Source: Desulfofustis sp.
GTDB lineage: Bacteria; Desulfobacterota; Desulfobulbia; Desulfobulbales; Desulfocapsaceae
NCBI GenBank assembly: GCA_030145365.1
Contig: JAQYVS010000269.1
Span: 1-19,997 of the forward strand
Direction: 5' to 3'
Length of the DNA stretch: 19,997 nucleotides
Of this stretch, positions 14,388 through 19,997 are shown one piece after another. The notes below the pieces were generated by a model. It saw nothing but the letters and a program-made list of their open reading frames with translations. It was not told the origin of the DNA and did not search any database. Position 1 is the first letter of the stretch. Every line of letters begins with the position of its first letter. The position numbers and the translations under genes are program-made.

Positions 14388-15500
14388 ATGTATACCAGAA
14401 GACAAACAAAGATCCTTAAAACACTTGAAACCATGAATCTCGACGGCCTGGTACTCAATGCAGGAGCCAGTATTACCTATTTCACCGGGCTTCATTTTCA
14501 TCTGATGGAACGACCGGTGGTTCTGTTTGTTCTCCGCGGACAAAACCCGCTTATCATCCTACCCGAACTGGAAAAAGAGAAACTGAACCATTTGAGTTTT
14601 GAGCTCGATTCTTTCACCTACCCCGATAATCCGGCATTATGGCCAGAGGTTTTCAATAGGGCATGTCACCGAATTGGCACCAGGAGGCTGCGAATGGGTT
14701 ATGAGCCAAAACAGTTGCGGCTGCTTGAATACAACCTGTTAACCGCAGCCCATCGCACACTTTCGTTTGTTGATGGCGATCAAGCAATCGCTTGTTCGCG
14801 TTCAATTAAAGACAGTAAAGAAAGTGATAAAATGAAAAAAGCCGTCAGCATCGCCCAGGATGCGCTTACCATGGCACTGGTTTCAGCCAAAATTGGAATG
14901 AGCGAAAAAGAATTGGCAGCAGAGCTGGTGATCCAGCTTTTCCGGCATGGCTCTGATCAGAATCTACCGTTCTCCCCAATTGTTGCAAGTGGCCCAAATG
15001 GGGCCAATCCACATGCCAAGCCGTCAGAAAGAAAACTTGCTGACGGCGACCTGGTGATCATCGATTGGGGAGCCACCTGGCAGGGTTATGCCTCTGATTT
15101 AACCAGAACCTTTGCGGTAGGCAGCGTTGCACCTGAATATGAGCATATCCATAGTCTTGTAACTCAGGCCAATAGGGCCGGGCGGGGAAAAGCGGGACCG
15201 GGGATCACCTGCCAAGCAGTCGACCTGGCAACTCGTTCGGTTATTGAAACAGCAGGATACGGAGAATGTTTTACCCACCGGACCGGGCACGGAATCGGCA
15301 TGGAATGCCACGAGGAACCCTATATCCATGCGGCCAATGCTCAAATACTCAGGCCAGGAATGACCTTCACCGTTGAACCGGGAATTTATCTAAAAGGGAA
15401 AAACGGTGTCAGGATAGAAGATGATGTTATCATAACCGAGCAGGGTTCCGAATCTCTAAGCTCTCTCTCCAGAGAACTGATCTCTATTGATAAAAAATAG
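14388..15500 (+). CDS. M24-family metallopeptidase (Xaa-Pro aminopeptidase-like)
   Basis: The protein has 370 residues: an N-terminal creatinase-type domain (1-135) and a C-terminal pita-bread catalytic domain. The five dinuclear metal ligands are in place: D226 (IIDWGATWQGYASDLTRTF), D237, H301 (HRTGHGIGMECHEEP), E330 (TVEPGIYL) and E344 (VRIEDDVII). The conserved histidine of HEEP is also kept. It should release an N-terminal residue before proline, or cleave Xaa-Pro dipeptides, in the cytoplasm. The length is typical for the PepP/PepQ-like family of anaerobes. The ATG 14388 has a weak ribosome binding site (GAGAG). The gene stands alone, divergent from the permease operon. Confidence 0.93.
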   Translation: MYTRRQTKILKTLETMNLDGLVLNAGASITYFTGLHFHLMERPVVLFVLRGQNPLIILPELEKEKLNHLSFELDSFTYPDNPALWPEVFNRACHRIGTRRLRMGYEPKQLRLLEYNLLTAAHRTLSFVDGDQAIACSRSIKDSKESDKMKKAVSIAQDALTMALVSAKIGMSEKELAAELVIQLFRHGSDQNLPFSPIVASGPNGANPHAKPSERKLADGDLVIIDWGATWQGYASDLTRTFAVGSVAPEYEHIHSLVTQANRAGRGKAGPGITCQAVDLATRSVIETAGYGECFTHRTGHGIGMECHEEPYIHAANAQILRPGMTFTVEPGIYLKGKNGVRIEDDVIITEQGSESLSSLSRELISIDKK

Positions 15501-15877
15501 CTCGTAATAGTTGGATTGCTTATCAGCATGGTTTGTTTGCTATCTCTGTTAATGTCAGCATACCGAGACAACACATGTTTTAATTATTTACTCCTGTGAT
15601 TTCAAATACATAAAGGAAACAACAGAGGATAAAACACTATATAATATTTAAATATCTATTTGGTTTTAGATAATTACAATTTAAGACTTAGTGGAAATTT
15701 ATTTTATGATTACTGATAAATATGGCACCTCAGTTCATATATTAAAATAGGGTTGAAAAATAAGGATCTAGTGAATATACTGAGGTTAGTAATTTTATTT
15801 TTGAAATCTAGAATTGATGAGTAATTATAAACAATTTTTGTTCATTAAATATCAAGAAAACAGACCAAGGAGCAGCC
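15501..15877. other. AT-rich intergenic block
   Basis: No gene was found in this 377-nt block, which is much richer in A and T than the flanking genes. It contains an inverted repeat, ACCTCAGT (15727-15734) / ACTGAGGT (15779-15786), with a 44-nt AT-rich interior, and a possible promoter TTGAAA (15801-15806) - 18 nt - TTATAA (15825-15830) for the next gene. Confidence 0.5.
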
Positions 15878-16210
15878 ATGGCACGTAAAACTAAATACAG
15901 TCTAAGTGATTTTAGAGCACTTCTTCTTGATGGAAAAACAAAAGTTGAAATCATGCAGGAAATGGATATTAAAAACCATCCAACTTTTAATAATCTTATG
16001 CTCAAATTGATGGATGAAGATAAAAAATATTACCAGGTTAAAGAACCTAAAAAACCTAAAAACACAAAGCAGACTGTCGCTAAAATTGGTAAAAATCAAA
16101 CGCTTACACTTTCAGCAAAAGCACTTTCAGAAACCAATTTCAAAGCTGGCGACTCCTTTGTTGTAAAATATGCTAAAAACCGGATTAATCTTGTTCTTGT
16201 AGAAAAATAA
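15878..16210 (+). CDS. Small basic protein with C-terminal AbrB/SpoVT-like segment
   Basis: The 110-residue protein is rich in lysine. Residues 9-52 look like a small helical, HTH-like unit (LSDFRALLLDGKTKVEIMQEM, then TFNNLMLKLMDED). A lysine/proline linker (55-65) follows. Residues 67-110 have the strand pattern of a swapped-hairpin AbrB domain, VAKIGKNQTLTLSAKAL then FKAGDSFVVKY. This would suit a DNA-binding regulator or an antitoxin-like protein, but no toxin gene lies beside it. The start ATG has a strong AAGGAG site 6 nt upstream. The gene and its upstream block are much more AT-rich than the neighbours, which may indicate recent acquisition. I do not recognise a named family. Confidence 0.7.
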   Translation: MARKTKYSLSDFRALLLDGKTKVEIMQEMDIKNHPTFNNLMLKLMDEDKKYYQVKEPKKPKNTKQTVAKIGKNQTLTLSAKALSETNFKAGDSFVVKYAKNRINLVLVEK

Positions 16211-16239
16211 CTCGATCTATTTCCAGGTCTTATCGAAAC

Positions 16240-16266
16240 TGCCTGCATTGGACAGCAACGGTTTTT
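16240..16266 (+). terminator. Weak terminator after the AbrB-like gene
   Basis: TGCCTG (16240-16245) pairs with CAGCA (16253-16257) with one bulge and is followed by TTTTT (16262-16266). It lies between convergent genes. The stem is short, so confidence is low. Confidence 0.3.
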
Positions 16267-16306
16267 AAAAAATTATTTTTTGAATTTCCCCTCTCGTTTT
16301 CACTCG

Positions 16307-17500
16307 TTATCTTGTCTCGATGGGGCTGATCGGAACCATCTCATTTTTTGTAAATAAGGATGTACCCGGTTCCAGCAGAATAAAGCAATTGGGCATCTCC
16401 AGACTCCCCGGATAACGAACCGTAACCCTGCCGTCATCAAAACCATAGACTCCGTCACTGAAACAGAGAACATCGTCTGATTTCAAACTGATATCGTGCT
16501 CCAGACAGGCCTGGACACGTCTGTTTTCAGAGCCCTCCATTCCCTGCATCTTTCGAATTACCGGGCCGATAAGTTCATGAAATAAGATGTTAACCGCCGG
16601 TGGCGGACCGGGAAGCCCAAAATACAGCGCATCCCGATACACGGCAAACAAGGTGGATCTGCCGGGCCGGACTGAAAGAGAATCATAGAGAAGTTCGGCT
16701 TCGGTCTCCCGCAGTATTTGTTTAAATAAATCATACTTCCCCGGACCGACTCCTCCGGTACTGATGACGATATCGATCCCGCTTTCAACAATGTGGGTCA
16801 ACAAGTCCTGTATTGCTTCTTTATCATCGGCAACCACGCCGTAATTTTCGCCTATGCCACCATGATTGGTAATCAGACAATTAAGCAGATAGTGGTTTGA
16901 CGAGATTTTCTGTCCGTTTAATAGCACATCTCCGGCCATTACCAGTTCGCTGCCGCTGCAGAAGAAGGCGACCCGAGGCCGTCGATAAACCTCAACTTCA
17001 GTATTTCCTGCTGCCGCCAGCAAGGCAATATGATTTTCATTCAGCCTGGTACCGGGGACAACAATTAGATCGTCTGCACCATGTTCGCTCCCATATTTTC
17101 TGATAAAGCGATTGTTCGCCGACAGAAAATCAGGTCCAATCAGTACTTCCTCTGCCAAAACCCGACAATGTTCCTGGGCAATAACCCTATCTGCCCCTTG
17201 AGGCACGAAGCCTCCAGTCATAATCCGGTAAGCCTGCCCTTTGGTAATACTCAGTTTCTTAGCTGGCCCGGCAGCAATCTCACCACAAATATGATAGGCA
17301 AATTCATTGTTTGATACAGCTCTGCCATCACCGCAGACCACATAGCCATCTCGGGTAGATTGATCGTAGCAGGGAACTGCCAGCCTGGCTCTGTTGTTGT
17401 CGGTACAGACCCGACCAAAGCTTTGGCCCAATGGCAATTGTCGGCGACCAAGCACCGGCGCCTTGCTCAAAATCATTTTGAGCGCCTGATCAAATTTCAT
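16307..17500 (-). CDS. Divergent MoeA-family protein
   Basis: The 397-residue protein has the full MoeA length and domain order, but the signatures differ from the canonical copy at 9670. SAMDGFA is replaced by STRDGYV (48-54), SGGVSVGRHD by TGGVGPGKYD (248-257), PGKPLF by PGRSTLF (279-285) and GLPGNPVSA by GLPGPPPAV (295-303). The aspartate of the first motif (D51) and the glycine-rich loops remain. MoeA paralogues in anaerobes are thought to handle tungsten instead of molybdenum, or to have other tasks; which applies here is unknown. Its start ATG 17500 has an AGGA site 7 nt upstream. It stands alone, convergent with the AbrB-like gene and divergent from rpmH, away from the moaA operon. Confidence 0.85.
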   Translation of the reverse strand: MKFDQALKMILSKAPVLGRRQLPLGQSFGRVCTDNNRARLAVPCYDQSTRDGYVVCGDGRAVSNNEFAYHICGEIAAGPAKKLSITKGQAYRIMTGGFVPQGADRVIAQEHCRVLAEEVLIGPDFLSANNRFIRKYGSEHGADDLIVVPGTRLNENHIALLAAAGNTEVEVYRRPRVAFFCSGSELVMAGDVLLNGQKISSNHYLLNCLITNHGGIGENYGVVADDKEAIQDLLTHIVESGIDIVISTGGVGPGKYDLFKQILRETEAELLYDSLSVRPGRSTLFAVYRDALYFGLPGPPPAVNILFHELIGPVIRKMQGMEGSENRRVQACLEHDISLKSDDVLCFSDGVYGFDDGRVTVRYPGSLEMPNCFILLEPGTSLFTKNEMVPISPIETR

Positions 17501-17820
17501 ATACTATCCTAAATTTCAGATAAAACTGTTCCTGCGATCGAACTCCTGAGCTGCGAATAACCACGACCAAACCTAGCACAGCATACTGCTTAGTTCAACA
17601 GGCCCGCTTGGGCCTGAAGCGAAAACATTTGACAGTTTACAACATCTATGGTTAATTTTATTGTTTCGTAATTTTATAGTTTCAACACTTTGCCAATTTC
17701 TTTGAGCTCCACCTAAGGCAAAGATATTACTTCATTTCATTGCATAAGTATACGGTGTCAGTGAATTTATTGAGAACAGGATGAGTTTGGCGCCGCAAGC
17801 GAATTTAAAGGATATTGACA
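17501..17820. other. Intergenic region upstream of rpmH
   Basis: This 320-nt gap has no ORF of interest. It holds a perfect hairpin CAGGCCC (17599-17605) / GGGCCTG (17610-17616) with a GCTT loop and no T-run, and the promoter described separately. No DnaA-box cluster (TTATCCACA) was seen, so it does not look like an origin, although rpmH often lies near one. Confidence 0.5.
17629..17656 (+). promoter_or_regulatory. Possible promoter for the rpmH-rnpA-yidD-yidC cluster
   Basis: A perfect -35 TTGACA (17629-17634) is followed after 16 nt by GTTAAT (17651-17656). It lies downstream of a 7-bp hairpin and about 165 nt before rpmH. The -10 is imperfect. Confidence 0.4.
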
Positions 17821-17958
17821 ATGAGTAAGAGAACATTTCAACCGAGCAATATAAAACGAAAAAGAAGTCACGGCTTTCGGGTTCGAATGAGCACAAAAGC
17901 CGGACGTGCAATAATTAATGCCCGCAGATCCAGGGGCAGGAAGCGGTTAACCGCCTGA
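17821..17958 (+). CDS. rpmH: 50S ribosomal protein L34
   Basis: This 45-residue frame encodes the very basic L34: MSKRTFQPSNIKRKRSHGFR, then VRMSTKAGRAIINARRSRGR and KRLTA. It matches the family over its whole length (44-47 residues). L34 is a late-assembling component of the large ribosomal subunit. AAAGGA lies upstream of the ATG at a slightly long distance. rnpA follows 5 nt after its stop, the usual bacterial order. Confidence 0.98.
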   Translation: MSKRTFQPSNIKRKRSHGFRVRMSTKAGRAIINARRSRGRKRLTA

Positions 17959-17963
17959 TTTCA

Positions 17964-18314
17964 TTGCACCAGTTTGGTCTTCCGAAAAATTGCTTGTTAC
18001 GGAAGAGTTGGGAATTTGAGGTAGTTTACAAACATGGCAGACGGTTGTACGGGCAAGGCTTTACTATCATTTTTCATGCCAACGATCGTGATTACAACCG
18101 AATCGGCATTAGTATCAGTAGAAAGTTGAGAGGAGCGGTTACCAGAAACCGGATTAAACGGATTTTTAGAGAGTCGTTTCGACTGAACCGGGAACACTAT
18201 CCCCCGCGAGCAGATATCGTTATCACGGTACGACCCGATTTTTCGATTAATTCCCCAGATCTAATAACCCAGGCGGTAAAAGCCCTGTTATCTTCCAAAT
18301 ATAGTAAAACATGA
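17964..18314 (+). CDS. rnpA: Ribonuclease P protein component
   Basis: This 116-residue protein assists the RNase P RNA in maturing tRNA 5' ends. The family signature is clear: FGLPKNCLLRKSWEFEVVYK at the N-terminus and the RNR motif in GAVTRNRIKRIFRESFR (about 53-69), with ADIVITVRP later. I accept the TTG start at 17964, because the conserved FGLPK segment begins four codons later, and no ATG or GTG fits better. It starts 5 nt after the rpmH stop, so translation is probably coupled. Its stop overlaps the yidD start (ATGA). Confidence 0.96.
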   Translation: MHQFGLPKNCLLRKSWEFEVVYKHGRRLYGQGFTIIFHANDRDYNRIGISISRKLRGAVTRNRIKRIFRESFRLNREHYPPRADIVITVRPDFSINSPDLITQAVKALLSSKYSKT

Positions 18315-18544
18315 AAGCTGTCCGTGAACCGGGATTGATCGCCCGCATGTTTATTATGCTCATCCGGGGATATAAGTATTTGCTGTCACCGCTGTTTCCT
18401 CCTGCCTGTCGTTTCCATCCGACCTGTTCTGCATACGTAATCGAGGCAATTAAAAAATATGGTGCCCTTCGTGGAATCGGAAAAGGTTTGTGGCGTCTCC
18501 TTCGGTGTCACCCTTTCTCCCGTGGCGGGTATGACCCGGTGTAG
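18311..18544 (+). CDS. yidD: Membrane protein insertion efficiency factor YidD
   Basis: The 77-residue protein carries the YidD signature: LIRGYKYLLSPLFPPACRFHPTCSAY (about 18-42), with C33 and C39, then KGLWRLLRCHPFSRGGYDPV at the end, with C66. YidD is a small, membrane-associated partner that improves YidC/Sec-dependent insertion. The ATG overlaps the rnpA stop by 4 nt, and yidC follows after 70 nt, so all are likely expressed together. Length and order are typical. Confidence 0.96.
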   Translation: MKAVREPGLIARMFIMLIRGYKYLLSPLFPPACRFHPTCSAYVIEAIKKYGALRGIGKGLWRLLRCHPFSRGGYDPV

Positions 18545-18614
18545 ACAGATCTTATAATTTACACGCCCCTAATATCCGCCTCCGGTGGATCAGAAAAAAG
18601 GATCCATAAGTACC

Positions 18615-19997
18615 ATGGACATGTACAGAGCCTTTCTGGCAATTTTGATTTCGTTTGTTATTTTACTTGGTTATCAGTATTTTTTCGTCGGTCCTGCACA
18701 ACTGGAACAGGCTGAGAACACAACCGAGCAGGCATCTGTCCAGCCCGAAGCGGAACAACAGCAAACATCTCCTGTTGAAATAACAGCTCCGACCCAACCA
18801 CCTCAGTCACAAACGCCTTCGGTGCTACCAGCACCGATTTCTACCCAGGAACGCTCTGCAACAGAAATTGAGATAGAGACCGATCTCTATATAGCCACCT
18901 TGAGTGAACAGGGCGGGGTGATAACCAGTTTTCATTTAAAAAATCACCGGGAAACCAATACTGAAGACTCCCCCGGTATCGATCTGGTCAAAACCCAGAC
19001 GGATCAGGGGTATCCCCTGACATTTTCCTGGGGAAGTGTCTTTAGCCCAGACACCCTCTACACCTTTGATGATACAAATATTTCCTTTGATCCGTCCACA
19101 AACAACGCCACGGTAACCATGAGAGCCGTGAGTCAGGTCGGCCTCGAGGTTATTCGCACTTATGTATTTAATCGTTCGGAATACCTGATCGAGCACGATG
19201 TGTCGGTGGTAAACAACAGCGGTCAGGTACTGCAGGGCGCTGCCGGACTGCATCAGATAAATATGCCATTCGGCAAACTCTCCAAAGCAAGCAATTGGCT
19301 GTTTCGCGGACCGTCCATGTTCGGCGAAGCCGGCGGACTGGAAAAATTCAAACTCAAAGAGTTCGACGACGGGCCCAAAACCGTCAAAGGGCAATTTGAC
19401 TGGGTTGCCTACGAAGGCACTTATTTTCTATGCGGAATTCTTCCCGTCGCCGATTCGATTTCGGTAACCATGAATGCCGATGAAGAACTGGTTTCCATTG
19501 ATCTTGTCACGGATATAGAGACCCTTGCCCCACAAACGAATAAAACCTACCAATACCGATTGTTCTATGGCCCGAAGAAACTGACCCTGCTCAATCAGAC
19601 CGGATATAATCTGGGTAAAATTGTAAATTTTGGCTGGTTCGACGTGATAGCCAAGCCAATGCTCTACCTGCTCAACTGGTTGTATTCCGTTTTCCATAAT
19701 TACGGGATATCCATTATTCTGGTAACCGTCATCTTGAAAGCCGCCTTCTGGCCGATTACCCAAAAGGGTTTGAAATCCATGAAGAACATGCAGAAATTGC
19801 AGCCAAAGGTGGTGAAATTAAAAGAAAAGCACAAAAACGACCCGACCAAAATGAATCAGGAGATGATGGGTCTTTACAAAGCATACAAGGTGAATCCGCT
19901 GGGCGGCTGCTTACCGATGGTCCTGCAGATTCCGGTATTTTTCTCTCTCTATAAAGTTTTACTGCAGTCAATTGAACTGCGTCATGCCCCATTTATG
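18615..19997 (+). CDS. yidC: Membrane protein insertase YidC (3' end cut by window)
   Basis: The frame opens at ATG 18615 (MDMYRAFLAILISFVILLGY, the first membrane helix) and remains open for 461 codons to the window edge. A Q/P/T/E-rich linker (about residues 33-80) is followed by a Gram-negative periplasmic beta domain (about 85-330), then the conserved insertase domain beginning WFDVIAKPMLYLLNWLY. That domain includes NYGISIILVTVILKAAFWP, with the basic residue lysine inside the helix, and NPLGGCLPMVLQIPVFFSLYK near the edge. YidC inserts and folds inner-membrane proteins alone or with SecYEG. The last about 80-100 residues are outside the window. An alternative ATG at 18621 would remove two residues; the ribosome site is weak for both. 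Confidence 0.97.
   Translation, partial: MDMYRAFLAILISFVILLGYQYFFVGPAQLEQAENTTEQASVQPEAEQQQTSPVEITAPTQPPQSQTPSVLPAPISTQERSATEIEIETDLYIATLSEQGGVITSFHLKNHRETNTEDSPGIDLVKTQTDQGYPLTFSWGSVFSPDTLYTFDDTNISFDPSTNNATVTMRAVSQVGLEVIRTYVFNRSEYLIEHDVSVVNNSGQVLQGAAGLHQINMPFGKLSKASNWLFRGPSMFGEAGGLEKFKLKEFDDGPKTVKGQFDWVAYEGTYFLCGILPVADSISVTMNADEELVSIDLVTDIETLAPQTNKTYQYRLFYGPKKLTLLNQTGYNLGKIVNFGWFDVIAKPMLYLLNWLYSVFHNYGISIILVTVILKAAFWPITQKGLKSMKNMQKLQPKVVKLKEKHKNDPTKMNQEMMGLYKAYKVNPLGGCLPMVLQIPVFFSLYKVLLQSIELRHAPFM

Noticed and set aside
15878..16210. AbrB-type antitoxin of a toxin-antitoxin pair
   Set aside because: The downstream 96 nt hold no toxin ORF, and the next gene is a convergent MoeA-type gene.
17501..17820. 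Replication origin next to rpmH
   Set aside because: No cluster of DnaA boxes, no dnaA and no 13-mer-like AT repeats were found; an AT-rich segment alone is not enough.
18936..19992. Minus-strand ORFs of 78-152 codons within yidC
   Set aside because: The plus frame is open from 18615 to the window end and encodes YidC throughout, so these are shadows.
1..19997. CRISPR array, tRNA or rRNA gene, insertion sequence
   Set aside because: No regularly spaced repeats, cloverleaf-like segments, rRNA motifs, transposase genes or long terminal inverted repeats were seen.

Overview
The window looks like chromosomal DNA of a free-living, anaerobic or microaerophilic Gram-negative bacterium, most likely a Desulfobacterota member (sulfate-reducer type, Desulfobulbales-like). 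This is inferred from the gene content: rubrerythrin, two MoeA-type proteins, a moa/moe operon with a MOSC protein, an SLC13 permease with RCK domains, and the small OB-fold protein at the left edge. No rRNA or taxonomic marker gene proves it.

Layout. 1-1294 (+): the end of an exported-type OB-fold protein, then an overlapping pair of a HAD phosphatase and a Nudix hydrolase. 1435-4899 (-): an SF2 helicase, typA/bipA and, 9 nt after typA, a tiny membrane-protein frame interrupted by one in-frame UGA. 5073-6438 (+): an exported protein of unknown function, then rubrerythrin with a possible 15-codon leader peptide and a strong terminator. 6490-7524 (-): an AraC-type regulator, convergent with rubrerythrin. 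7915-9195 (+): a membrane-bound HD-GYP c-di-GMP phosphodiesterase. 9226-14204 (-): a molybdenum-cofactor cluster moaA-moeA-MOSC behind a leader with Moco-riboswitch architecture, preceded by an SLC13 permease overlapping a small thioredoxin-fold gene. 14388-15500 (+): an M24 aminopeptidase. 15501-16210 (+): an AT-rich block with a small AbrB-like gene. 16307-17500 (-): a second, divergent MoeA. 17821-19997 (+): the conserved rpmH-rnpA-yidD-yidC cluster, with yidC cut by the window end.

How the genes work together. moaA, moeA and the MOSC gene cover early and late steps of molybdopterin cofactor handling. The leader can pair with the moaA ribosome binding site, which suggests feedback control by the cofactor. 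The second MoeA, at a separate locus and with altered signature motifs, may serve a different metal or have another role. rpmH, rnpA, yidD and yidC couple ribosome and RNase P biogenesis to membrane protein insertion, as in most bacteria.

The most unusual observations are the UGA-interrupted small membrane protein after typA, which has a CxxU arrangement and a plausible SECIS-like hairpin; the divergent MoeA; the one-cysteine thioredoxin-fold protein translationally coupled to an anion permease; and the AT-rich AbrB-like orphan. None is proven, and no complete new defence or mobile system is evident here.
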